Origin: Eutrophobius brisbanensis
Lineage (GTDB): Bacteria; Pseudomonadota; Gammaproteobacteria; Eutrophobiales; Eutrophobiaceae
Assembly: GCA_038131795.1 (NCBI GenBank)
Contig: JAYPQE010000002.1
Location: 62,001 to 126,000 of the forward strand
Length of the DNA: 64,000 nt
Direction: 5' to 3'
Below, piece after piece: positions 9,006 to 17,516 of this stretch (position 1 is its first letter; each line of letters begins with the position of its first letter). The notes beneath the pieces were generated by a model that made no database searches, was not told the origin of the DNA, and was given only the letters and a program-made list of their open reading frames with translations. Both the position numbers and the translations under genes were made by a program.

Positions 9006-9868
9006 ATAATATAAATAAAAAAATCAGCATCATTTTACCCACTAGAAATGAAGCCGCCTCGCTTGAATTATTGATTCCAGAATTAATAACAGCATTTTCT
9101 GATGCAGAAATTATTCTTGTGAATGATGGTTCTACTGATCAAACTCTTGAGATCGCCGAGAAATTTGATGTGCAAATCGTGAATCACCCATACCCTAAGG
9201 GGAATGGCGCTGCCGTTAAATCTGGCGCCAGGTCGGCCACGGGCGAAATCCTTGTATTTATGGATGCTGATGGTCAGCATCAACCTCAGGAAATACATAA
9301 ATTGCTGGCTGAATTAGGGCAAGGCTATGACATGGTCGTGGGTAGTCGGTCAAATAAGGCCCAGGCAAGCTGGATGAGGTTAATTGTCAATAAAGCCTAT
9401 AATTTTCTCGCATCATGGATTACTGCACAGAAAATTTATGATCTCACTTCAGGCTTCAGGGCAGTTAATGCAGTAAAATTTAAAGAATATCTGCATTTAC
9501 TGCCAAATGGGTTCTCATACCCCACAACCATTACCATGGCATTTTTTCGGGCGGGTTATAGTGTTTCCTATATTGATGTTGATGTGCTGCAAAGGACAGG
9601 TACCAGCCATATCCGACCGCTTAAAGACGGTGTTAGGTTTTTATTGATTATATTCAAGGTCGGAACATTGTATTCGCCATTAAAATTTTTCGTTCCTATC
9701 AGTTTTTTTGTTTTTATAACAGGTGTTTCATATTATCTATATACATTTTTTACTCAGGGAAGGTTTACCAATATGAGCGCTTTGTTGATTACCACATCAT
9801 TATTAATATTTTTTATTGGAATAGTTTCTGAGCAGCTGACAATGTTATTTTACAGGGATAAAAAATGA
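9002..9868 (+). CDS. GT2 polyprenyl-phosphate-sugar synthase
   Basis: Second DPM1-like enzyme of the locus, 288 residues. Residues 1-215 hold SIILPTRNE, VNDGSTDQT, the DADGQHQ metal site and VVGSRSN. Two hydrophobic segments follow in the last 75 residues, anchoring it to the inner membrane as in bacterial polyprenyl-phosphate mannose and glucose synthases. The start is a TTG at 9002 that overlaps the stop of the preceding GT-C gene by four bases (TTGA), so the two are translationally coupled. That pairing of a lipid-donor maker with a GT-C transferase is the strongest sign that they act in one pathway. The sugar is unknown. Confidence 0.83.
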   Translation: MNNINKKISIILPTRNEAASLELLIPELITAFSDAEIILVNDGSTDQTLEIAEKFDVQIVNHPYPKGNGAAVKSGARSATGEILVFMDADGQHQPQEIHKLLAELGQGYDMVVGSRSNKAQASWMRLIVNKAYNFLASWITAQKIYDLTSGFRAVNAVKFKEYLHLLPNGFSYPTTITMAFFRAGYSVSYIDVDVLQRTGTSHIRPLKDGVRFLLIIFKVGTLYSPLKFFVPISFFVFITGVSYYLYTFFTQGRFTNMSALLITTSLLIFFIGIVSEQLTMLFYRDKK

Positions 9869-9937
9869 CAAACGGTTAATGGTACTAAATCGGTCTTGTT
9901 CTAGAAGGCACTCAATTATTTTCACGACCTCACCTAT

Positions 9938-11155
9938 ATGAAGCCAATCAAAGTCCTTGTTGTCACATCCACGTTTCCCCGATGGCCATCAGACACAGAG
10001 CCATCATTTGTATTAGAGCTTTGTCAGTATTTGTTTAATCGAGGAATGCAAATAGACGTTCTTGCACCCCATTGCAAAGATGCCAGAGAAAATGAAGACA
10101 TGGATGGGATCAGGGTCTATCGCTATAAATATTTCATTGGGCGCTGGCAACACCTGGCTTACCAGGGGGGAATAATGGCAAAACTCAGGACCAATCCGTT
10201 GAATTATGTTCAAGTGCCATTTTTTATGCTTGCACAGTTATTTGCTGTCGCTATACGAATGCGGTCTGGTAAATATGATGTGGTCCACTGTCACTGGTTA
10301 ATTCCACAGGGGCTGGTGTGTGTCTTGGCAAAAATGGTGGCAGGTAAAAATAACCAGCCAGCACTGGTTTGTACTTCACATGGCGGAGATCTATTCGCAT
10401 TAAAAAATGGAATTTTTCAGTTTTTAAAGCTTTTCATCACGGAAAAAATTGATGAATTATATGTAGTGAGTAATGCGATGCGAAATTATGCAGTGTCTTT
10501 AGGAATTACTGGTGAGAAAATATCGGTCAAGCCTATGGGGGTAGATCTGGAGGAGCGTTTTACTGCAGATGGATCTGTTCTGCGTGACGGCAAGAAAATT
10601 ATTTTTGTCGGTAGACTGGTTGAGAAAAAAGGTGTTGAGTATCTCCTCGATGCCTTTACGCAGGTGATTAAAAGCTGTCCTGCTGTACAGTTATTGATAA
10701 TTGGTGATGGGCCATTGCGACAAGGCCTGGAGATAAAATCCAGGACATTGAAAATTGAAAATTCTGTAGAGTTTCTGGGTGGGGTCAAAAGTGCAGATTT
10801 GTCAAAATACTACTCTAGTGCAGGTATCGCCGTCGTACCGTCCATTATTACATCATCAGGAGATCAGGAAGGCCTGGGGCTGGTGATAATAGAGGCTATG
10901 GGGTGTGGTTGTGCGGTGGTTGCTTCGGACCTGCCGGCAGTACGTGATATTATTGATGAAAATACAGGTGTCCTGGTCCAGCCTGGTGATGCGATTCAAC
11001 TTGCAGAAAAATTGGTCTTTTTGATTCAAAACCCTGAAGCCCGCGAAGACATTGCATCCAGTGGAAACCAACGGGTAAAAAGCCTATTCAGCTGGGACAT
11101 CTGTGGAGATCGTTATTATAAAGCTTTAGTAGCAGCCAGTCGTCATTCAAACTGA
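9938..11155 (+). CDS. GT4 family glycosyltransferase
   Basis: Cytoplasmic GT-B glycosyltransferase of 405 residues that would add a sugar from a nucleotide donor to a growing lipid-linked glycan. The N-terminal acceptor domain contains VVTSTFPRWPSD and DVVHCHWLIPQG. The C-terminal donor domain (from about residue 210) contains FVGRLVEKKGVEYLL, GDGPLR and the GT4 EX7E-type region around GLGLVIIEAMGCG. The gene stands about 70 bases after the pilin-linked GT2 gene and converges with galE, leaving only 12 bases between stops. It could serve either the pilin locus or the polysaccharide locus that follows. Family is certain; linkage and sugar are not. Confidence 0.88.
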   Translation: MKPIKVLVVTSTFPRWPSDTEPSFVLELCQYLFNRGMQIDVLAPHCKDARENEDMDGIRVYRYKYFIGRWQHLAYQGGIMAKLRTNPLNYVQVPFFMLAQLFAVAIRMRSGKYDVVHCHWLIPQGLVCVLAKMVAGKNNQPALVCTSHGGDLFALKNGIFQFLKLFITEKIDELYVVSNAMRNYAVSLGITGEKISVKPMGVDLEERFTADGSVLRDGKKIIFVGRLVEKKGVEYLLDAFTQVIKSCPAVQLLIIGDGPLRQGLEIKSRTLKIENSVEFLGGVKSADLSKYYSSAGIAVVPSIITSSGDQEGLGLVIIEAMGCGCAVVASDLPAVRDIIDENTGVLVQPGDAIQLAEKLVFLIQNPEAREDIASSGNQRVKSLFSWDICGDRYYKALVAASRHSN

Positions 11156-11167
11156 TAAATAAAGTTT

Positions 11168-12157
11168 TCAGCTTTTATGGTTCATATGCCAGTTCCAGGC
11201 ACTGGTCAATATCGTGTCTAAATCAGAATATTGCAGTATAAAGCCAAGTTCGTTCTTTGCTTTACTGGCGTTGGCAACCAGTGCCGGGGGATCGCCTGGA
11301 CGGCGGGGAGAGATGCCGGTTTTAATTTGTTTGTTCGTGACCCGCCTGGCAGCATCAATAATCTCCTGTACTGAATAGCCCTTTTCTGTACCAAGATTAT
11401 AAAATCCAGAAGGCTCGCCATGTTGCAAACATTGCAATGCACGAAGGTGGGCATCGGCGAGGTCGTTTACATGTATATAATCACGAATACAGGTCCCGTC
11501 AGGTGTTTCATAATCATTTCCATAGACTTGAATTTCAGGCAGGGCCCCATCTGCTGCTTTAAGAATTAATGGAATCAAATGGGTCTCAGGGTCGTGTGAC
11601 TCACCGATTTCACCATCCATGTCGGCACCTGCGGCATTAAAGTAACGAAGTGATATAAATTTAAGTTGCTCGGCCTTGGCTAAATCTTCCAGCATGGTTT
11701 CAATGATGACCTTTGTATTGCCGTATGGGCTAACGGGTTGTTTTTGATGTAATTCGGTCAAAGGCAATGAATCGGGTTCCCCGTAAACTGCACAGGTACT
11801 GGAAAAAATGAAATGCTCTATGCCTTGTTCTAACACCGCGCGAAGGAGTGAACTGCTACCCATCACATTATTTTGATAATAGAGCATGGGATTGACCACA
11901 GATTCACCAACATAGGCAAAGGCTGCAAAGTGCATGACTGCATCAGGCTGATATTTTTTCAATACTTGACTCAACCTGTCTGAATCTAAAATATCACCTT
12001 TTTCCAGGGGGCCCCATTTCACCGCCCAGTCATGGCCTCTGGATAAATTGTCATAGACCACAGGTAAATACCCTGCATTTGCAAGGTGTTTGCAGGTATG
12101 ACTGCCTATATAGCCCGCACCGCCGGTGACAAGTATGGTTTTATTTTTATTGGGCAT
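11168..12157 (-). CDS. galE: UDP-glucose 4-epimerase
   Basis: Interconverts UDP-glucose and UDP-galactose (and in some enzymes the N-acetyl forms), supplying galactose units for surface glycans. It is a 329-residue extended SDR protein: NAD-binding TGGAGYIGSH at the N-terminus, the catalytic Ser in SSTCAVYG, then Tyr and Lys in YGNTK, and RYFNAAGAD and YIHVNDLADAH typical of GalE. It lies on the minus strand between the glycosyltransferase at 9.9 kb and the exporter operon, with a 140-base divergent gap to the regulator at 12298. Full length and no lesion seen. Confidence 0.94.
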   Translation of the reverse strand: MPNKNKTILVTGGAGYIGSHTCKHLANAGYLPVVYDNLSRGHDWAVKWGPLEKGDILDSDRLSQVLKKYQPDAVMHFAAFAYVGESVVNPMLYYQNNVMGSSSLLRAVLEQGIEHFIFSSTCAVYGEPDSLPLTELHQKQPVSPYGNTKVIIETMLEDLAKAEQLKFISLRYFNAAGADMDGEIGESHDPETHLIPLILKAADGALPEIQVYGNDYETPDGTCIRDYIHVNDLADAHLRALQCLQHGEPSGFYNLGTEKGYSVQEIIDAARRVTNKQIKTGISPRRPGDPPALVANASKAKNELGFILQYSDLDTILTSAWNWHMNHKS

Positions 12158-12258
12158 TTTATAAAAATACCATAAATTTCATATAGTTAAATTAATTTTA
12201 AATATGCCAAGTACAGGGCAAATCAGATTATAAGTAATTGACAGGACAATAACCAATG

Positions 12259-12287
12259 TTTTATGTTCTATAAAACAGAACATAAAA
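12259..12287. promoter_or_regulatory. Perfect inverted repeat before the HTH regulator
   Basis: The arms TTTTATGTTCT (12259-12269) and AGAACATAAAA (12277-12287) match over all 11 bases around a 7-base centre. The repeat ends ten bases before the ATG of the winged-helix regulator, where a ribosome site would be expected, and lies in the divergent galE gap. No T run follows, so it is unlikely to be a terminator. The likely role is an operator for autoregulation, or an mRNA hairpin limiting translation. The rest of the 140-base gap shows nothing clear. Confidence 0.6.
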
Positions 12288-12297
12288 GATCAGTGTT

Positions 12298-12849
12298 ATG
12301 TCTTTATTTGATGGCTTAATTACCTCCAAGATGCGAGTGAGGATTCTCATGCGCTTATTCCTCAACCCTGAGCAGCAGGTATATATCCGTGAGCTGGCAG
12401 ATGAAATGCAGGTCTCTTCCAGCCAGGTAAGTGACGAGCTAAAAAAATTATCTGAATCAAATGTATTGAATGCAACAAGAGTTGGACGGCAGATTAACTT
12501 CAGTGCGAATCAAACCCATCCACTTTATCCCGAGTTGCATTCAATGGTTAAAAAGTCACTTGGGATGGACAGGATACTTGACAGTATTCTGGAACGACTT
12601 GGTAATGTTGAAATGGTTTTGTTACTGGATGATTACGCCATGGGGAAAGATACAGGAATAGTTGACCTGGTGCTGGTAGGAAAAATTGATAAGTTAAATC
12701 TAGACGATATCGTTAAAAAAACTGAGAAATATATAAGACGGAAGATAAGGACGTTAATTTTAACTTCAAGCGAGTATTTAAAACTTGAAGATGATTTGAA
12801 AAAAAGACCGATACTTGAGTTGTGGAATCGAAATAAAGTTGAATCTTGA
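12298..12849 (+). CDS. Winged-helix regulator with nucleotidyltransferase-like domain
   Basis: Predicted DNA-binding protein of 183 residues. Residues 1-75 are a winged helix of ArsR/MarR type (VYIRELADEMQVSSSQVSDE, then the wing around ATRVGRQINF). Residues about 95-170 resemble the MNT nucleotidyltransferase fold (LLLDDYAMGKDTGIVDLVLV), but the usual GS and paired acidic metal residues are only partly kept, so it is probably a binding or sensing domain rather than an active enzyme. It precedes the polysaccharide exporter genes with a 42-base gap and has a perfect inverted repeat just upstream, which together suggest control of the operon. The ligand is unknown. Winged-helix call firm; second domain moderate. 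Confidence 0.68.
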   Translation: MSLFDGLITSKMRVRILMRLFLNPEQQVYIRELADEMQVSSSQVSDELKKLSESNVLNATRVGRQINFSANQTHPLYPELHSMVKKSLGMDRILDSILERLGNVEMVLLLDDYAMGKDTGIVDLVLVGKIDKLNLDDIVKKTEKYIRRKIRTLILTSSEYLKLEDDLKKRPILELWNRNKVES

Positions 12850-12891
12850 TACACCAGATAGCAGAAATAATTTTAGATACGAGTCACCTTT

Positions 12892-13743
12892 ATGCAAGAT
12901 TTACAATTAGAAAGAAAAGTATATAGCAATGAGCCATTATTAAAAGACCCAAAACAGCTCTTTAAACAAATGACACATGATTTGTTAAAGTCCAGGGAGC
13001 TGGCATGGAGGTTGTTTGTCAGAAATATTAGTGCCCAGTACCGTCAATCGTTACTGGGATATGCTTGGGCAATTTTACCACCTGTATTTGTTACTGCGAT
13101 CTGGGTATTTTTAAATAGCAAAAAAATAATCCAGTTTACCCAGGTCGATATTCCTTATCCTGTCTTTGTGCTGACAGGGACAGTTATATGGCAATCATTT
13201 GTAGACTCTATCATGATCCCTTTAAAGTTGATTAATCAGTCACGACCGATGTTGGCAAAAATTAACTTTCCAAGAGAAGCGCTTATCCTGGCCAGTCTGG
13301 GTGAAATATTATTTAATCATTTTATAAGGCTCTCTATTTTGTTTGTTTTTCTGGTTTTCTATGATTTCAGCCTGCCTTCCACAGTTTGGGTTGCACCCAT
13401 TGGGATGTTCTCAATAATAATTATGGGTATGGCATTGGGTATACTCTTTACGCCACTTGGGATGTTGTATGATGATGTTGAGCGGGGAGTTCAGTTAGGT
13501 GTTCAGGCATGGTTTTTTATTACTCCCGTAATATATTCAGTTCCCGCCTCATCTGCTAATTTTGTTTTATTCAATCCGGTTGCACCGTTACTGGTTACAA
13601 CGCGCCAGTTCCTGACTACCGGTCAATTTGAATATGTTCCTGCCTTTATAATCTATAGTATGGTTGGCCTTCTTGTTTTATGCATAGGTTGGCTGGCATT
13701 CAGGTTATCGTTGCCCCACATATTATCCAGAATTAACGCCTAG
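12892..13743 (+). CDS. wzm: Polysaccharide ABC exporter, permease Wzm
   Basis: Membrane half of an ABC-2 type transporter that moves a completed undecaprenyl-linked polysaccharide to the periplasmic face. It has 283 residues with a cytoplasmic N-terminus of about 45, the amphipathic entry helix RNISAQYRQSLLGYAWAILP typical of Wzm/TagG proteins, and six membrane spans. The stop codon is followed at once by the ATPase gene, as usual for the pair. Its presence means that the locus makes its glycan by the ABC-transporter route. No Wzx or Wzy homologue is visible here. Confidence 0.92.
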   Translation: MQDLQLERKVYSNEPLLKDPKQLFKQMTHDLLKSRELAWRLFVRNISAQYRQSLLGYAWAILPPVFVTAIWVFLNSKKIIQFTQVDIPYPVFVLTGTVIWQSFVDSIMIPLKLINQSRPMLAKINFPREALILASLGEILFNHFIRLSILFVFLVFYDFSLPSTVWVAPIGMFSIIIMGMALGILFTPLGMLYDDVERGVQLGVQAWFFITPVIYSVPASSANFVLFNPVAPLLVTTRQFLTTGQFEYVPAFIIYSMVGLLVLCIGWLAFRLSLPHILSRINA

Positions 13744-13752
13744 GTGCTATCT

Positions 13753-14958
13753 ATGGCAAAAGATACTCTTATTTCAGTTGAGAATGTGTCTAAAAAATTC
13801 TGCCGTTCGTTGAAGCATTCACTTTGGTATGGATTACAGGATATCTCACGGGAAATACTGCAATCAACAGAACATAATCAAAATTTGAGGGATGAAGAAT
13901 TCTGGGTGCTGGACGATATATCTTTTGAATTGCGACGTGGTGAATGTTTGGGGTTAATAGGCGCCAATGGTGCCGGTAAAAGCACTTTATTAAAAATTTT
14001 AAATGGTTTAATGAAACCAGATGCAGGAAAAATCGTAATCCTGGGAAATGTTGGTGCCTTAATTGAACTAGGTGCAGGTATTAATCCCATTCTGACGGGC
14101 AGGGAAAATATATATATTAATGGTGCTGTTCTTGGTCTTGGAAAAAAACAGATAGACGACAAGCTTGATACCATAATTGAATTTGCAGAACTTGAAGATG
14201 CCATAGATGCGCCCGTAAAAAATTATTCCACAGGAATGAAAGTCAGGTTGGGTTTTGCCATTGCCGCCCAGATTAAGCCGGATATATTAATTATTGATGA
14301 AGTTCTGTCAGTTGGTGATGTAGGGTTTCAGGCAAAGTGCTTCAACCATATTTGTGACCTACTTGATACAACTGCGATTATTCTTGTCTCGCACTCAATG
14401 CAGCAGATATCAAGATTGTGCACGCAATCTTTGCATTTACATAATGGCAAAATTAAGTATTTTGGTGAGGATGTGGGTACGGCTATCGCAAGTTACTATA
14501 AAGAATCACATCTAAATCAATCTATATTTGAATTTGGGGAAGGGCAGGCAGAAATTCATGGGGTGGATGTGGAAAGTAATCAGATAGTTAATCCACCGGT
14601 TATTAATTCTGGCGATTCATTGAAGATACACGTGACAATCAGCGCTGACAGTAACATTAAGGATTTGTCTATTGGTTTTGTTTTTTCTTCTGAAGCACTT
14701 GTTGGCGTACTTTCATGTTTATCCAACCTGGATGAGTTCGAAATTAAGAATGACGGACAGCGCATGACCGTTACGGCCGATTTGGGTACGGTGATGCTGA
14801 ATCCGGGGACCTACTGGTTAAGAGTAGGTGTATTGGCGGATAACTTTGGAAAAATACTGGTGAGGAAAGACAATGTCAGGAGTTTTATTGTAAAAGGCCC
14901 AATCGTTCAATGGGCCCCGATTCAATGGCGCGCAAACTGGAAAATCAAATCAGCCTAA
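13753..14958 (+). CDS. wzt: Polysaccharide ABC exporter, ATPase Wzt with C-terminal carbohydrate-binding domain
   Basis: ATPase partner of Wzm, 401 residues. Residues 1-245 are the nucleotide-binding domain: Walker A GANGAGKST, signature YSTGMKVRLGFA, Walker B ILIIDEVLSVGD and H-loop VSHS. Residues about 260-400 are a beta-rich extension like the Wzt C-terminal domain, which in E. coli O9a and O8 recognises the terminal cap of the glycan. I chose ATG 13753 because AGGTG at 13742-13746 sits six bases before it. A GTG at 13744 is in frame but lacks a ribosome site. Sulfotransferase and methyltransferase genes follow directly, making them candidate makers of such a cap. Confidence 0.92.
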   Translation: MAKDTLISVENVSKKFCRSLKHSLWYGLQDISREILQSTEHNQNLRDEEFWVLDDISFELRRGECLGLIGANGAGKSTLLKILNGLMKPDAGKIVILGNVGALIELGAGINPILTGRENIYINGAVLGLGKKQIDDKLDTIIEFAELEDAIDAPVKNYSTGMKVRLGFAIAAQIKPDILIIDEVLSVGDVGFQAKCFNHICDLLDTTAIILVSHSMQQISRLCTQSLHLHNGKIKYFGEDVGTAIASYYKESHLNQSIFEFGEGQAEIHGVDVESNQIVNPPVINSGDSLKIHVTISADSNIKDLSIGFVFSSEALVGVLSCLSNLDEFEIKNDGQRMTVTADLGTVMLNPGTYWLRVGVLADNFGKILVRKDNVRSFIVKGPIVQWAPIQWRANWKIKSA

Positions 14959-14970
14959 AGAACTAATGCT

Positions 14971-15975
14971 ATGAACCCCACCAATTCATTAGACGAAAAG
15001 AAGCTCATTGTACATATTGGTACGCCAAAAACCGGGTCGACCTCACTGGAAAAATTTTTATATGAAAACAGGGATGTATTAAAGGGTTGCGGGTATCTGT
15101 ACCCGGAAGAAATAATCCGGGGATATGGGCATCATGATATCGCTTACCTCGCAAATGGGGAATACCCGAAATGGGCAATCCCCCAGGATAAAACGTTAGC
15201 AGACTTAATAAATTTATTACGTCACGAAATACGTAAGCACCATGAAAAAAAGATAATTCTGAGCAGTGAGATATTTTACTTGTTATCAAAGCCAAAAGAG
15301 GTTGCACGAATAATAGCTGAACTGGGGTTTAAACTGGAAGATACCCGGGTCATTGTGTATCTAAGACGGCAGGATGAGGTACATCAATCATGGTATAACC
15401 AAAGGGTTAAAGCCCAGGGGTATACGGGAGAAATTGATGATTCAATTATAGATTCCCGGGATTTATGGGACTATCAAAAATCACTTGAGCCCTGGCGCAA
15501 AATTTTTGGGAAAAAAAATATCAAAATCCGGCTATATGAGAAATCGTCATTAGTCGGGAATGATATACGGCGGGATTTTATTGAAGTTTTAGGTATAGAT
15601 ACAGAGAATTTCAAGTATTTACAGAAAAATACAAATTCACGTTTATGCCGTGATTTGCTGGAGTTTCAGCGATATATAAATTCAATACCCATTTCGTTTG
15701 TCAACAAAAGAAAATATATGCACAAGTTGATTGAACTCACCAATAGTTCAAAAAGTAATCAATTCTTCTCTGATTCGCCCTTGCTAACCAATAGCCAAAA
15801 AAAGGAATTAATGGATTCTTATGAACAGGCAAATAGATATGTTGCAAGGGAGTATCTGGATACAGATGAAATCTTCAGTTATGTAATAAATAGGCAACCG
15901 CACAATATAAACAACAAGACATCATTATCATTGAAAAAACTGTCATATATTCTTTACTGGTTATTAATGAGGTAA
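14971..15975 (+). CDS. Sulfotransferase-like protein
   Basis: Predicted PAPS-dependent sulfotransferase of 334 residues. The 5'-phosphosulfate loop is clear near the N-terminus (IVHIGTPKTGSTSLEKFLYE), and the region VIVYLRRQDEVHQSWYNQ fits the 3'-phosphate binding strand and helix. It would sulfate a sugar of the exported glycan in the cytoplasm. It lies 12 bases after wzt and 15 before a methyltransferase gene, so it belongs to the same transcript. A basic hydrophobic C-terminus (LSYILYWLLMR) might touch the membrane. Family call is good; the acceptor is unknown. Confidence 0.78.
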   Translation: MNPTNSLDEKKLIVHIGTPKTGSTSLEKFLYENRDVLKGCGYLYPEEIIRGYGHHDIAYLANGEYPKWAIPQDKTLADLINLLRHEIRKHHEKKIILSSEIFYLLSKPKEVARIIAELGFKLEDTRVIVYLRRQDEVHQSWYNQRVKAQGYTGEIDDSIIDSRDLWDYQKSLEPWRKIFGKKNIKIRLYEKSSLVGNDIRRDFIEVLGIDTENFKYLQKNTNSRLCRDLLEFQRYINSIPISFVNKRKYMHKLIELTNSSKSNQFFSDSPLLTNSQKKELMDSYEQANRYVAREYLDTDEIFSYVINRQPHNINNKTSLSLKKLSYILYWLLMR

Positions 15976-15990
15976 TCAGAAAGGCAAAAT

Positions 15991-16710
15991 ATGAACGATT
16001 ATAAAGAAGATGAAACCAGGTTGACCTTTTACAAGACACACCCGGATTCGTGTGATCCTGATGATTTGTGGGGGCAGGTTATGCGAACGGTAAATGGAAA
16101 ACCAGTGGCAGAAGAACAAATACAATTAATCGTGGATTTTGTTGTAACAACTTTAAATTTAAATAATGAAGACCTACTGCTGGATTTATGTTGTGGAAAT
16201 GGGGCCTTGACGGACAGATTTTTCAACTATTGTGCAGGGGGCGTGGGAATAGATTTCTCCGAACCACTAATAAATATTGCAATTAAAAGATTCCGTAAAA
16301 ATAACCAACGGGAATATACCTTAAGTGATGTTGAAGAATTTCTGAATCATGGGAAATCCGCTAATCAATTCACGAAAGCAGTTTGTTATGGGTCATTTAT
16401 GTATTTGCCGGAAAAAAAGGCGTTGAATACTCTCAAGCTGTTAGGGGAAAAATTTGGGACCATTGAAAAAATTCTGATTGGCAACCTCCCTGATAAAGAC
16501 AAGTTTCAGGCATTTAATAAAAGCAGAGGTATAAAACATCACATAACGGATGACCCTGCTGAACCATTTGGTATCTGGAGGACAAAAAAGGAATTCTCTG
16601 AAATGGCAACCATGACCGGTTGGAAGGTGACCTTTAGTGAAATGCCGGAGAATTTCTATTCGGCAGGGTACCGTTATGATGCCATACTCACCAGGAAGCG
16701 GGGTAATTAA
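15991..16710 (+). CDS. SAM-dependent methyltransferase
   Basis: Class I methyltransferase of 239 residues. SAM-binding motif I is LLLDLCCGNGALTDRFF near residue 60, followed by the acidic end of strand 2 in GVGIDFS. No transmembrane segment. It sits between two sulfotransferase genes, its stop overlapping the next start by one base (TAATG), so a role in modifying the same glycan is likely, perhaps as a terminal methyl group. Whether it is an O- or N-methyltransferase cannot be seen. Confidence 0.8.
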   Translation: MNDYKEDETRLTFYKTHPDSCDPDDLWGQVMRTVNGKPVAEEQIQLIVDFVVTTLNLNNEDLLLDLCCGNGALTDRFFNYCAGGVGIDFSEPLINIAIKRFRKNNQREYTLSDVEEFLNHGKSANQFTKAVCYGSFMYLPEKKALNTLKLLGEKFGTIEKILIGNLPDKDKFQAFNKSRGIKHHITDDPAEPFGIWRTKKEFSEMATMTGWKVTFSEMPENFYSAGYRYDAILTRKRGN

Positions 16711-17516
16711 TGAACGTTATCTGGTTTAGTGGCATGCCAAGGTCAGGGACTAACTGGGTGTCCCAGTTCTTTGCCGCCAGCCCACATGTCAGGGTGAAGT
16801 TCTGCCCATTATTTTCATATAAGTTCAAGAACTGCATGTCAGAGTCTGATGATACCAACTCATGGCAACAGTTTTTTGAAACAGTATATGCAACGCCTGA
16901 TGAGTTTATGGATCAGCTCTATCTTGCCAGGGAAGGTCTGTTGCCGGTATTTGATGATAAAGATAATGCCCCGGAAACTTTATTGATTAAATCTAACCGC
17001 TTTCATCATTTAAGTTACAAAATAATGCAGACAGTGCCTGAGTTGAAAATGATAGGTATTGTGCGTGACCCGGTAGCAGCTATCGGCTCATGGTTAAATA
17101 ACCCAATTGAATTTCCTGCGGATGCAAATCGAGAAGAGGAATGGCGTATCGGTTCATGTAGAAAATCCGCCCCAGAGGAATACTGGGGTTTTAATGATTG
17201 GGTGATGGTTACCAGGCTATATATGCAAATGGAAGAAGAGTTCGAAGAACGATTTCTGCTGGTTCGTTATGAGGAGATAGTAGGTGATCCTCATAAGCTG
17301 GCCCAGGATATTTTTAAAAAGATGGATTTAAGATACACAAGCCATATTGACGACTTTATTGAAAGATCAATATCCACACATATAGAGCATCCACGTTCCG
17401 TATTCAGGAAAAATCATGATGTGAAAAAATGGGAGAAAAGCTTAAGTAAAGATATAGTCAATGAAATCTACCAGGAAGCCAGAGATGCTGGCATGGAAAG
17501 GTTTATATATGAATAA
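16710..17516 (+). CDS. Sulfotransferase-like protein
   Basis: Second predicted PAPS-dependent sulfotransferase, 268 residues and only distantly like the first. The phosphosulfate loop is WFSGMPRSGTNWVSQFF at residues 4-20, and MIGIVRDPVAAIGSWLNN carries the Arg and Ser expected for 3'-phosphate binding. The start overlaps the methyltransferase stop and the end overlaps the next aminotransferase start by eight bases, so these genes form a tight operon. Together with the first enzyme it predicts a glycan sulfated at two positions, or one enzyme for a residue and one for a cap. Confidence 0.82.
   Translation: MNVIWFSGMPRSGTNWVSQFFAASPHVRVKFCPLFSYKFKNCMSESDDTNSWQQFFETVYATPDEFMDQLYLAREGLLPVFDDKDNAPETLLIKSNRFHHLSYKIMQTVPELKMIGIVRDPVAAIGSWLNNPIEFPADANREEEWRIGSCRKSAPEEYWGFNDWVMVTRLYMQMEEEFEERFLLVRYEEIVGDPHKLAQDIFKKMDLRYTSHIDDFIERSISTHIEHPRSVFRKNHDVKKWEKSLSKDIVNEIYQEARDAGMERFIYE

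Noticed and set aside
12259..12287. Terminator for the preceding region
   Set aside because: The stem is perfect but followed by GATCAG and not by a T run, and it lies just before a start codon.
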